Source: Acidobacteriaceae bacterium (GTDB taxonomy: Bacteria > Acidobacteriota > Terriglobia > Terriglobales > Acidobacteriaceae). Taken from it: a stretch of DNA of 6,314 nt. The notes under the pieces were generated by a model. The model did not search any database, had not been told where the DNA came from, and saw only the letters and a list, made by a program, of their open reading frames with translations. Position numbers and translations under genes: made by a program. This document shows, one piece after another, positions 1 through 6,020 of the stretch; position 1 is the first letter of the stretch; each line of letters opens with the position of its first letter. The stretch covers positions 1 through 6,314 of the forward strand of contig PMBA01000368.1 of NCBI GenBank assembly GCA_003152795.1. Reading direction: 5' to 3'.

Positions 1-31
1 CTTATGTTGTCAAAGAGCGCTGAAAATGGGT

Positions 32-86
32 TTGGGGCAGCTTTGAGGGCCGTCCTGGTCGACAGGCGCACCTCTTGCTGCCCCAA
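32..86. other. 55-nt imperfect stem-loop
   Basis: Perfect 10-bp outer arms (TTGGGGCAGC at 32-41, GCTGCCCCAA at 77-86) enclose two further paired blocks: GAGG 45-48 with CCTC 71-74, and CCTG 54-57 with CAGG 63-66, closed by a five-base loop. This gives 18 base pairs with two small internal loops. No T-run follows on either strand, so it is not a standard intrinsic terminator. It may end an upstream transcript, be part of a small RNA, or be the 5' part of the protease leader. The pairing is seen directly; the role is unknown. Confidence 0.5.
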
Positions 87-485
87 TCAGACCTCTATTG
101 TCGCGCAGGGTGGAGTACTTGTCTGTAACGGATGAACCGGACGTTTGTGATGAAAAAAGGAGAAGTTGGACCGGACTCGGATGCAGAAGATGAGGGCTGC
201 CCGTGGCGCGTCCCAAAAACTGCGAGACGGGGCACCCGGCAGCCCGTGATAATTCGCAGGGCGCTGCATTCCCTGATGCGACCCGCGGACGGGACAAAAT
301 GGCCCAGAACCGCGGGTGGAGGACACGTTGTCCCGAAAGCGCAGTCGACTAACCCAGGGGAGTTCCATGCAATCTATGAGTTAGCGGAGGCCCGATTGGA
401 GTACCCCGTGCAGCTATGTTTGGTGGAAGGGAGGCGCGCGTGCAAAGCGAGCCTCCAGAGGACTACAGCGAAAGGCAGTGGAGTC
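87..485 (+). promoter_or_regulatory. long non-coding leader of the subtilase gene
   Basis: No gene is supported here. The protease frame stays open back to an ATG at 132, but the 118 extra residues have no recognisable domain. They would also place the signal peptide in the middle of the protein, so I treat the stretch as untranslated. It is dense in inverted repeats: 194-201/238-245, 220-225/254-259, 257-261/271-275, 281-288/310-317, 290-297/328-335, 349-353/380-384 and 430-435/451-456. No convincing sigma-70 promoter was found; TTGTCG at 98-103 has no good -10 partner. Confidence 0.45.
194..335 (+). ncRNA. candidate double-pseudoknot RNA structure in the leader
   Basis: Two pairs of inverted repeats interleave. 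In the first, GGGCTGCC 194-201 pairs with GGCAGCCC 238-245 while CTGCGA 220-225 pairs with TCGCAG 254-259. In the second, ACCCGCGG 281-288 pairs with CCGCGGGT 310-317 while CGGGACAA 290-297 pairs with TTGTCCCG 328-335. The second set has the geometry of an H-type pseudoknot: one base between the two 5' arms, a 12-nt connector (298-309) and a 10-nt connector (318-327). I could not match it to c-di-GMP, cobalamin, SAM, SAH, glmS, HDV or hammerhead consensus features. Formation as RNA, and the plus strand as sense, are inferred. Confidence 0.35.
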
Positions 486-2291
486 ATGGAACGGAAAGCT
501 ACGGGAAAACGGGCAAATCGGGGAGAACGGCGCAATCGGGCGTGGGGCAGGTGGATCGCGACTCTAGCGCTGATGCTGGTTGCGGAGATGGGGTTTGCCC
601 AGGGATGGGACGCGGCCGAATCGGGACAGCGAACGCAGCTATCGCCTCGGATCGCTTCGGAACTGAACCGGGAGCTTTCGCGGGCGCGGCAGGGCTTGGG
701 CGGGAACAAGAACGTCGAAGTGATCGTGCAATACAAACAGGCGCCGAAGAGTGCGACCCTGGCGCGTGTGCAGAGCAACGGCGGACGGATGGGGGCGAAA
801 CTGGACCTGATCAAGGGGGCGGCCTTCTCAGTCCCAGTCAATGCGCTGGCGGCTTTGGAAAACGATCCGGAGGTGGAGTTCGTGAGCATGGATCATCCGG
901 TGAAAGGGATGGACGATTACACGAACGACGCGATGAACGTCAGCACCGCCTGGAATGAGGGATACAACGGAACCGGGATTGGCGTGGCCGTGATTGACAG
1001 CGGCATCAACCCGAACCACGTTGATTGGTGGAATATGGCCGGCACCTTTAACCGGGTGCTCTATCACCAGGATTTTACGGGGGCGAACGAATACAACCCG
1101 TCGGGCTCGCTGGTGTATGACACCTACGGCCACGGCACGCACGTGGCAGGAATCATCGCTGGCACGGGCACCATGTCGGGCGGCCAGTTTGCCGGTGTTG
1201 CCAGGGACGCAAACCTGATCGACCTGCGCGCGCTGGATGGGACGGGCTCGGGCAAAGACAGCCAGGTAATCGCTGCCATTCAGAGGGCGATCGCTCTGAA
1301 GAAAACCTACAACATCAGGGTGATCAACCTGTCGCTGGGGCGCGGAGTTTTCGTTCCCTATGCCAAGGATCCTCTCTGCCAGGCAGTGGAATCGGCGTGG
1401 AAGGCGGGCATCGTGGTGGTCGCGGCAGCGGGCAATTATGGCCGCGTGAGTGTAAAGGGGAGCAGCGGCTACGGAACCATCGCCGCGCCGGGCAACGATC
1501 CGCTGGTGCTGACGGTGGGCGCGATGAAAACCATGAACACGGATTCGCGCACCGACGACCGGATTGCCAGCTACAGCTCAAAAGGGCCAACCACTTATGA
1601 CCATGTGGTGAAGCCCGACGTCGTCGCTCCGGGCAACATGGTGCCGTCTTTGGCCGACTTGACCAGCACCCTGGCCACGAGGTACCCGGGCAATATGGTT
1701 CCGGGCAATTCGAACGACTATTTCATCCTGAGCGGGACCAGCATGGCGACTCCGGCAGCGGCCGGGGCGGTGGCCCTGTTGCTGCAAGCGCACCCGTCAT
1801 TGACTCCGGACCAGGTCAAGGCCCGGCTGATGAAGACGGCATATAAGAGCTTCCCAACTTCCAGCGTGGCCGTCGATCCTACGACTGGACAGACCTACAC
1901 GTCCTTCTACGATCTGTTCACGGTCGGAGCCGGATACCTGGACGTTGCGGCCGCATTGGCCAACAAGGATCTGGCGCCGGCAACGGTGGGAGCGGCGCTA
2001 TCTCCGTCCGCAGCTTACAACGCCAAAACCAAGGCAGTAACTCTGTCCAACGGTAACTCGCAGATAGCGGGCAGCTCGGTGGTTTGGGGAACGTCGGTAG
2101 TTTGGGGAACATCGGTGGTATGGGGCACAAATGTAGCGGGCAGCTCGGTGGTTTGGGGTACGTCGGTGGTGTGGGGCACGAGTTCCGACAGCGGGTTCAG
2201 CGTGGTCTGGAGCACCGCCAATAGCGTGGTCTGGGGCACGAATACGACGGACGGTGAATCTCTGTCTTTGTCGCTGGCTGGGGAACGGTAA
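486..2291 (+). CDS. secreted subtilisin-like S8 serine protease with C-terminal SVVWGT repeats
   Basis: A 601-residue exported endopeptidase of family S8 (subtilase). The Asp/His/Ser triad is visible: D171 in VIDSG, H216 in GHGTHVAG, S419 in SGTSMATP, with oxyanion Asn N317 in AAAGN. Residues 1-38 form a signal peptide: an Arg/Lys-rich n-region, a hydrophobic core around 23-33 and likely cleavage after GFA. Residues about 75-135 resemble an I9-type propeptide, the intramolecular chaperone and inhibitor of this family. The catalytic domain spans about 165-470. Residues 531-585 carry seven SVVWGT-type hexapeptides, followed by a 16-residue tail without an anchor motif. I chose ATG 486 because it begins the signal peptide; a longer reading from 132 gives 719 residues. 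The Shine-Dalgarno is weak (AAGG at 472-475). It probably works outside the cytoplasm in protein degradation; the substrate is unknown. It stands alone on the plus strand behind a long structured leader. Confidence 0.93.
   Translation: MERKATGKRANRGERRNRAWGRWIATLALMLVAEMGFAQGWDAAESGQRTQLSPRIASELNRELSRARQGLGGNKNVEVIVQYKQAPKSATLARVQSNGGRMGAKLDLIKGAAFSVPVNALAALENDPEVEFVSMDHPVKGMDDYTNDAMNVSTAWNEGYNGTGIGVAVIDSGINPNHVDWWNMAGTFNRVLYHQDFTGANEYNPSGSLVYDTYGHGTHVAGIIAGTGTMSGGQFAGVARDANLIDLRALDGTGSGKDSQVIAAIQRAIALKKTYNIRVINLSLGRGVFVPYAKDPLCQAVESAWKAGIVVVAAAGNYGRVSVKGSSGYGTIAAPGNDPLVLTVGAMKTMNTDSRTDDRIASYSSKGPTTYDHVVKPDVVAPGNMVPSLADLTSTLATRYPGNMVPGNSNDYFILSGTSMATPAAAGAVALLLQAHPSLTPDQVKARLMKTAYKSFPTSSVAVDPTTGQTYTSFYDLFTVGAGYLDVAAALANKDLAPATVGAALSPSAAYNAKTKAVTLSNGNSQIAGSSVVWGTSVVWGTSVVWGTNVAGSSVVWGTSVVWGTSSDSGFSVVWSTANSVVWGTNTTDGESLSLSLAGER
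2076..2240 (+). repeat. seven SVVWGT hexapeptide repeats in the protease C-terminus
   Basis: Three copies run head to tail. After NVAGS come two more, then a degenerate SVVWST after SSDSGF, then a last SVVWGT after AN. At DNA level the unit is 18 bp. Val, Gly and Thr codons vary between copies, and Ser is TCG in the first five copies but AGC in the last two. The peptide is therefore better conserved than the DNA. I recall similar tails on acidobacterial S8 proteases, but no function that I can name. Confidence 0.9.
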
Positions 2292-2323
2292 CTCGGTTGC
2301 TTAACGAACGCGGAACAGAGGAA

Positions 2324-2356
2324 CCCACTCATTCGCAAAGAACGCGAATGAGTGGG
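2324..2356. terminator. 13-bp hairpin between convergent genes, probable bidirectional terminator
   Basis: CCCACTCATTCGC (2324-2336) and GCGAATGAGTGGG (2344-2356) are perfect arms around a 7-nt loop. The hairpin lies 32 nt after the protease stop and 14 nt after the corC stop, the right place to end both transcripts. Neither side has a true U-tract (CGCTTCTTC on the plus side, GTTCCTCTGTTCC on the minus side), so efficient intrinsic termination is uncertain. It may also be one copy of a dispersed palindrome. Confidence 0.6.
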
Positions 2357-2370
2357 GCACTCGCTTCTTC

Positions 2371-3633
2371 TCAAATCAACTTCATCTGCTTGGGCTCGGC
2401 GGTGGTGATTCTTACGCGCTCTACACGGCGATCGGTGGAGTCGAGGACTTCGAACTTCAGGCCTTCGTCTTCGATGACTTCGCCTTGCTTGGGAATGCGT
2501 CCGGCGAGTTCGCTGACCAGGCCGGCTATGGTGGACGATTCGTGGCCTTCGGGGCGCATGCCGAAGAGTTCATCGAGGCGGTCTACGTCCATGTTGCCGG
2601 GGACGATGTAGGAGTGGGCGTTTTCCTGGACGACTTGGGCTTTCTCGTGCTCGTCGCCGATTTCGCCCACGATTTCTTCTACCAGGTCTTCAATGGTTAC
2701 CAGGCCGGCTACGCCTCCGTATTCATCCACTACGATTGCCATGCGGATGTTACTGCGCTGCATCTCGCGCAGCAGGTCACTTACTAACTTGCTTTCGGGG
2801 ACGAAGTAAACATCTTTCCTCATCAATGTAGCGACGGTGCGGGTGTGCGCCTCGGAGTCGGGGACCTGCAACACATCCTGGGTGTGGAGAATGCCTTTGA
2901 TATGGTGAATGGAACCTTCGTAGACGGGGATGCGCGAGAGCGGCCTGGCTTTGAGTAACTCCACAATCTTCTCGACGGTGTAATCGGACGGGACGGCCAC
3001 CATCTCCGGCCTGGGCTTCATGGCCTCGCGCACTGTCTTGCCGCTGAACTCGACGACCGACTGGATCAGGTCGCGATCGCCTTCCTGGATGATGCCTTCT
3101 TCCTGTCCCGCTTCGATCAAAGCGTCGACGGCTTCGGAGGAAGTTTCCGGTTGCGCGTCGGCATGCTCGCGGGTGAGCGAGGTGACGGACTGGCAGAATC
3201 CAAGCACCAGGGTTACGGGCAGAACCAGATAGATGAGCACGCGCAAAAGGAGCGTCCAATCGGCGAGCCAGCGTCCCCGGGTTCGCGAAAAAAAGACGAA
3301 CGGCAGGAGGCGATTAAAAACGATGATGATCAGCACCAGGCTGAGGGTGGCTTCGAGGACTTCGTAGATGCTCCAGGCGCGGTCGCGAAACACGGTGAAG
3401 CCGACGATCATGGCAATGGCCGCGGTGACGAGCTGGGCAAGGATGGCCATGGAAAGCGATGCGCGCTGGCGCGTCACCCCGAATCGGGGCTCGACGATCT
3501 GCTCGAAGGCGTCGATGTTGTCCTGAAAATCGCGCGAGAGGAACTTGCCGATCTCCTGGTAGAGACGGTCGACGTAGGAGACCAACGTCAGCAGGCCGAA
3601 CAGGAGCGCGAGAGCAATGCCGACGCCGATCAT
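2371..3633 (-). CDS. corC: CorC/HlyC-type membrane protein with two CBS domains (ybeX homologue)
   Basis: A 420-residue protein of the CNNM/CorC group, whose members are linked to Mg2+/Co2+ transport; E. coli YbeX also has ties to ribosome metabolism. The N-terminal 150 residues carry about four hydrophobic segments (near 2-20, 60-80, 95-115, 127-147), so it is an inner-membrane protein, unlike soluble E. coli CorC. Paired CBS domains follow at about 205-260 and 268-325, with the hallmark [20 protein letters not shown] at 301-320. The CorC_HlyC transporter-associated domain is at about 337-411. The start is ATG 3633, although the frame is open to 3777: it begins the first membrane segment, has GGAGGAA at 3643-3649 on the minus strand, and overlaps the ybeY stop as ATGA. 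Coupling to ybeY is therefore likely. The membrane part is divergent from the standard DUF21 domain by eye, so the transported ion is not certain. Confidence 0.9.
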   Translation of the reverse strand: MIGVGIALALLFGLLTLVSYVDRLYQEIGKFLSRDFQDNIDAFEQIVEPRFGVTRQRASLSMAILAQLVTAAIAMIVGFTVFRDRAWSIYEVLEATLSLVLIIIVFNRLLPFVFFSRTRGRWLADWTLLLRVLIYLVLPVTLVLGFCQSVTSLTREHADAQPETSSEAVDALIEAGQEEGIIQEGDRDLIQSVVEFSGKTVREAMKPRPEMVAVPSDYTVEKIVELLKARPLSRIPVYEGSIHHIKGILHTQDVLQVPDSEAHTRTVATLMRKDVYFVPESKLVSDLLREMQRSNIRMAIVVDEYGGVAGLVTIEDLVEEIVGEIGDEHEKAQVVQENAHSYIVPGNMDVDRLDELFGMRPEGHESSTIAGLVSELAGRIPKQGEVIEDEGLKFEVLDSTDRRVERVRITTAEPKQMKLI

Positions 3634-4121
3634 TGCTGGTGCTTCCTCCGGGCGCGCCGGGGGGCTGCGCTCTGGACCTTCGCTGTCTCCATCGCTGTTC
3701 TCTCGATCAGTCCCAGCGGCAGGTGGAGTTTTGCGCGGAGCTGTTTTTCGCGCCTGGCCATCTGTCCATTGTCGCACTCATGATCGTAGCCGCGCAGATG
3801 CAGGACGCCGTGCAACACGAGAATTTTAACTTCTTCGGCCGGGGAGTGTCCGAGTTCGCGCGCATTTTCGGCGGCGATCTCGGCGGAAATGGCGATTTCG
3901 CCCGCGAGTTGTTTTTGGGCGCCGGGCTCGGCGGGAAACGTCAACACGTCCGTGGGCTTGTCTTTCCGGCGGAAACGGCGATTCAAGGACTTCATCGCGG
4001 AGCTCGAGGTCAGCAGCACGTTGACGGCGCCGTGCAATCCCGCGGCGCGGCGGGCGCGGGCTACGAAACGAGCGAGGGCCAGCTCGGTCAGACCCGCGAC
4101 GCGCTTTTCAAAGATGACCAA
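3630..4121 (-). CDS. ybeY: endoribonuclease YbeY, rRNA maturation factor
   Basis: A 163-residue metal-dependent endoribonuclease of the YbeY (UPF0054) family, which acts in 16S rRNA 3'-end maturation and 70S ribosome quality control in the cytoplasm. The zinc-binding H-x3-H-x5-H signature is intact as H104, H108 and H114 in HGVLHLRGYDH, followed by the usual acidic E115. Upstream are the family blocks RRFRRKDKPTDVLTFP (48-63) and GEIAIS (74-79). The Arg/Lys-rich C-terminus (about 155-163) may be a family tail. The start is TTG 4121: it yields an N-terminus MVIFEKRV typical of the family, and GGAGAG sits 8 nt upstream (4130-4135, minus strand). The frame is open to an ATG at 4325, but that extension is encoded by a palindromic repeat and is not plausible protein. 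The stop overlaps the corC start by 4 nt (ATGA). Confidence 0.93.
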   Translation of the reverse strand: MVIFEKRVAGLTELALARFVARARRAAGLHGAVNVLLTSSSAMKSLNRRFRRKDKPTDVLTFPAEPGAQKQLAGEIAISAEIAAENARELGHSPAEEVKILVLHGVLHLRGYDHECDNGQMARREKQLRAKLHLPLGLIERTAMETAKVQSAAPRRARRKHQQ

Positions 4122-4129
4122 GTTTAGTT

Positions 4130-4135
4130 CTCTCC
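4130..4135 (-). promoter_or_regulatory. ribosome binding site deciding the ybeY TTG start
   Basis: On the minus strand GGAGAG is followed by 8 nt and then TTG at 4121-4119. No ATG or GTG in this frame has a comparable site nearby. A GTG at 4139-4137 lies upstream of this motif and so could not use it. Confidence 0.7.
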
Positions 4136-4141
4136 ACACAC

Positions 4142-4353
4142 AGCCCCTGAAGGGGCTATTTCGAAGACTTGCGGCATCGCTAAAGCGATATCGTGATACG
4201 AGGCCCGCGTTTCTCGCGCAGCCTGCTGGAAAACCCAGACCAAGCGAAAAAGAGGGTAGCGGCGAGGCTCCCTGCGGTGTGGCGCGGACACTGTTGTTCG
4301 CGGGCTTTGAATCTGCCGCCAACATTTCGCGGACAGGAGTGTCCGCGCCACAC
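4142..4353. repeat. palindrome-rich intergenic element between phoH and ybeY
   Basis: A chain of inverted repeats: AGCCCC-TGAA-GGGGCT (4142-4157), ATCGCT-AA-AGCGAT (4176-4189), TATC-GT-GATA (4189-4198), CGCG-TTTCT-CGCG (4206-4218), CTGG-AAAAC-CCAG (4226-4238), then a large 16-bp inverted repeat (4277-4353). It fills almost the whole gap between phoH and ybeY, genes that are usually close together. It encodes no credible protein, although frames run through it. The architecture resembles REP/BIME or MITE-like dispersed elements; I associate similar sequences with acidobacterial genomes but could not search. It could affect transcript stability or termination between phoH and ybeY. Confidence 0.6.
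4277..4353. repeat. 16-bp perfect inverted repeat, 77-bp element
   Basis: GTGTGGCGCGGACACT (4277-4292) and AGTGTCCGCGCCACAC (4338-4353) are exact reverse complements separated by 45 bp. Inside, TTCGCGG occurs near both arms (4297-4303 and 4326-4332) with GGACA repeated at 4331-4335, so the element has internal repetition. The right arm ends 5 bp from the phoH stop codon, so on the minus strand it could also act as a hairpin protecting or ending the phoH transcript. No T-run follows. Confidence 0.75.
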
Positions 4354-4358
4354 GATCC

Positions 4359-5399
4359 CTAGTTGCGCAGGCGCGGCTCTTCGGGCGGTGCCGGAGGCGC
4401 TACCGGTTTCGGCTCGATCGTTCTGGTTTCGAGCAATGGCAACTGCTGCTCGGCCAGGCGGTTCTTGTGCTCGTCGTAGGCGCGGATGATGCGCTGCACC
4501 AGGTGATGACGCACCACATCGCTTTCGTCGAAGTGCACGAACGCCAGCCCGTTTACGCCCTGCAGAATGTCGACCGCTTCGATCAAGCCGCTGCGGCGGG
4601 CGTTGGGCAGGTCGATCTGGGTGACGTCGCCGGTGATGACCGCCTTGGAACCAAATCCCAGGCGGGTCACGAACATCTTCATCTGCTCCGAGGTCGTATT
4701 CTGCGCTTCGTCGAGAATGACGAACGAATCGTTCAGGGTGCGTCCGCGCATGAAGGCGATGGGCGCGATCTCGATGACATTTTTTTCCAGGTAACGTTCG
4801 ACGCGCTCCGGTTCCATCATGTCAAAGAGCGCGTCATACAAGGGCCGCAGGTAGGGATCGATCTTCTCCTGCAAGGTGCCGGGGAGAAAGCCGAGACGTT
4901 CGCCGGCTTCGACGGCGGGCCGCGCCAGAATGATGCGATTGACCTGCTTGTTCAGCAGGGCCGAGATGGCCATGGCGACGGCGAGATAGGTTTTGCCGGT
5001 GCCGGCGGGGCCAACGCCGAAGACCATATCGTGCTTTTCGATGGCCTCGAGGTAGCGGCGCTGATTGGGGCTTTTGGGCTGGACGGTGCGGCGTCCAAAG
5101 GAACGCTGGCGTCCGGCTTCGGCGAGGCCGCGCAGAGTGACATTTGGATCGCCCACAACCACGCGCAACATGCTGCTCAGGTCGCCGTTGACGAACTGGT
5201 GGCCGGACTTCCGCAGATGCTCGTAATCGGCGAACAATTGCTCGGCGCGGGCCACGTCGCGGGGCGCGCCTTCCAGTTCAATGCGATCCGAGCGCAGATC
5301 GATATTGATGTTCAGGCCGTCTTCGAGCACGTGGAGATTTTCATCGCGGGTGCCGAACAGGGTCTCGATGTCAGGGGTGAGTTCAATATTTTTTTTCAT
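4359..5399 (-). CDS. phoH: PhoH family ATPase (YbeZ/PhoL)
   Basis: A 346-residue PhoH-like P-loop ATPase. The N-terminal region (about 1-100) includes a KH-like RNA-binding fold ([20 protein letters not shown]). The ATPase domain has Walker A GPAGTGKT at 130-137 and Walker B VILDEAQN at 227-234, plus the family blocks [17 protein letters not shown] (158-174) and [10 protein letters not shown] (256-265). The last 18 residues are a Pro-rich tail. PhoH proteins next to YbeY are thought to act with it in RNA or ribosome metabolism. ATG 5399 is the first possible start, because an in-frame TAA lies at 5408-5406. No Shine-Dalgarno is seen: the start follows TAAAAAAGC. It leads the phoH-ybeY-corC cluster, as ybeZ does in E. 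coli, but a repeat element separates it from ybeY. Confidence 0.95.
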   Translation of the reverse strand: MKKNIELTPDIETLFGTRDENLHVLEDGLNINIDLRSDRIELEGAPRDVARAEQLFADYEHLRKSGHQFVNGDLSSMLRVVVGDPNVTLRGLAEAGRQRSFGRRTVQPKSPNQRRYLEAIEKHDMVFGVGPAGTGKTYLAVAMAISALLNKQVNRIILARPAVEAGERLGFLPGTLQEKIDPYLRPLYDALFDMMEPERVERYLEKNVIEIAPIAFMRGRTLNDSFVILDEAQNTTSEQMKMFVTRLGFGSKAVITGDVTQIDLPNARRSGLIEAVDILQGVNGLAFVHFDESDVVRHHLVQRIIRAYDEHKNRLAEQQLPLLETRTIEPKPVAPPAPPEEPRLRN

Positions 5400-5405
5400 G
5401 CTTTT

Positions 5406-5582
5406 TTAGGATGGGATTGCGGCGCCTCCAGCAGCCGGACTGGGCTCACGGTTCGATTTGGGATGTGGTTTACCGCCGGACTGAGGCAAACCCGTGCCGG
5501 CGCTTTTTGCACGCGAGGAACTGGAGATAGAAGTAGAGCGGACCGGATTGCGCACCCCGGTTACGGGGCGGTGACCAACCAT
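5406..5582 (-). CDS. possible 58-residue upstream ORF of phoH
   Basis: I do not recognise this. It is an ATG-to-TAA frame of 58 codons, in the same frame as phoH and ending 6 nt before its ATG. The peptide begins MVGHRPVTGVRNPVRSTSIS and is rich in Ser, Pro, Gly and basic residues, with no hydrophobic segment or known domain. Third-position GC is only about 56 percent, which argues against strong coding. In favour: the ATG follows a promoter-like sequence by 8 nt, and a terminating ribosome could re-initiate at phoH, which lacks its own Shine-Dalgarno. It may simply be the 5' untranslated region of phoH. Confidence 0.25.
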   Translation of the reverse strand: MVGHRPVTGVRNPVRSTSISSSSRAKSAGTGLPQSGGKPHPKSNREPSPAAGGAAIPS

Positions 5583-5590
5583 TTGAGAAC

Positions 5591-5619
5591 AGCGTAGCGC
5601 GGGCGGGCGGGGGAGTCAA
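5591..5619 (-). promoter_or_regulatory. candidate sigma-70 promoter for the phoH cluster
   Basis: On the minus strand TTGACT (5619-5614) is followed by a 17-nt spacer and TACGCT (5596-5591). The -35 matches the consensus at five of six positions; the -10 only at three, including both outer T's. Predicted initiation about 7 nt further falls at or next to the ATG at 5582. No other candidate as good was found between the methyltransferase remnant and phoH. Confidence 0.4.
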
Positions 5620-5690
5620 TGGGAAGGAGCGTGGTAACATCTGCCCGTGGCGACGAGCGATACAAAGGAGCAAACACCGTCACTGCAAAT

Positions 5691-5855
5691 CTTGCCGAAC
5701 AATACCTGCCGTTATCGGGTATGAAATTCCTGAGTGTGAATGAGCATCGGCAACTCTTCGCAGATGCCGGTTACTCGGATGTTCAGGTAATTGTGGATTC
5801 CGGCAAAGGGTGGATTTGCGGCATAGGCAAGAAACCTTCCGGGCCGAAAAGCTAG
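5691..5855 (+). pseudogene. C-terminal remnant of a class I SAM-dependent methyltransferase
   Basis: The frame ending at TAG 5853-5855 reads LAEQYLPLSGMKFLSVNEHR and continues through LFADAGYSDVQVIVDSGKGWICGIGKKP. This resembles the last 50 or so residues of type-11-like methyltransferases (the final strands after motif III, ending in the GWICGIGKKP block). The SAM-binding glycine-rich motif and everything before it are missing. The upstream codons of the same frame (from ATG 5619) look unrelated, and I saw no continuation in the other plus frames. It is therefore a 5'-truncated gene relic, not a working enzyme. The reading frame itself is intact, which suggests recent loss or a fragment carried in by rearrangement. 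Confidence 0.6.
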
Positions 5856-6020
5856 CTTGGCAGAGCGCAGCTGATGTAAACAGGATTTCTTCCTTTTACC
5901 ACGTTTTTGCTGCCACTCCGCTTGCGAATCACAGTGACTCTTCCAACACCCACAGGCGATTGCGCTTGCGACCGGGCTTAGCTGGGCTGGAGTCTTTCCG
6001 CGGGGACGCCGGCGCTACTT
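5856..6020. other. intergenic stretch with no gene seen
   Basis: This lies between the methyltransferase remnant and the AAA+ gene end. It holds no credible ORF. Near the AAA+ stop the self-complementary CGCCGGCG (6009-6016 region) could be part of a terminator for that gene, but no T-run follows on the minus strand, so I do not call one. Confidence 0.5.

Noticed and set aside
7..129. Sigma-70 promoters using TTGTCA (7-12) or TTGTCG (98-103)
   Set aside because: No acceptable -10 hexamer occurs at 16-18 nt spacing from either.
281..335. HDV-like ribozyme
   Set aside because: The order of the crossing stems is similar, but the connectors of 12 and 10 nt hold no P3 or P4 hairpins and no P1.1.
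273..346. Hammerhead ribozyme (CTGATG at 273-278, GAAA at 335-338, then GTC at 344-346)
   Set aside because: The core CUGAUGA is broken (C in place of the final A), stem II does not directly follow it, and the intervening arms form other pairs.
1..480. tmRNA, RNase P RNA or tRNA in the structured 5' region
   Set aside because: No tRNA-like ends, T-loop GTTCRA, tag-peptide frame, or the conserved GAGGAAAGUCC and ACAGARA blocks are present.
416..958. 180-codon plus frame overlapping the protease N-terminus
   Set aside because: Gly/Arg/Glu-rich out-of-frame reading of the signal peptide and propeptide region; no domain.
2076..2240. CRISPR-like or minisatellite array
   Set aside because: The 18-bp units are in frame, lack spacers and vary at wobble positions; they encode the SVVWGT peptide repeats.
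3151..3783. 210-codon plus-strand frame opposite corC
   Set aside because: Antisense shadow with highly charged, domain-free sequence; the minus strand encodes clear CBS domains.
4124..4351. 75-codon minus-strand frame between phoH and ybeY
   Set aside because: It lies entirely inside the palindromic repeat element, so it is a repeat-derived spurious ORF.
4467..5597. 376-codon open frame on the plus strand opposite phoH
   Set aside because: It is the antisense shadow of phoH, whose Walker motifs and family blocks are intact. GC-rich codon usage keeps the opposite frame open.
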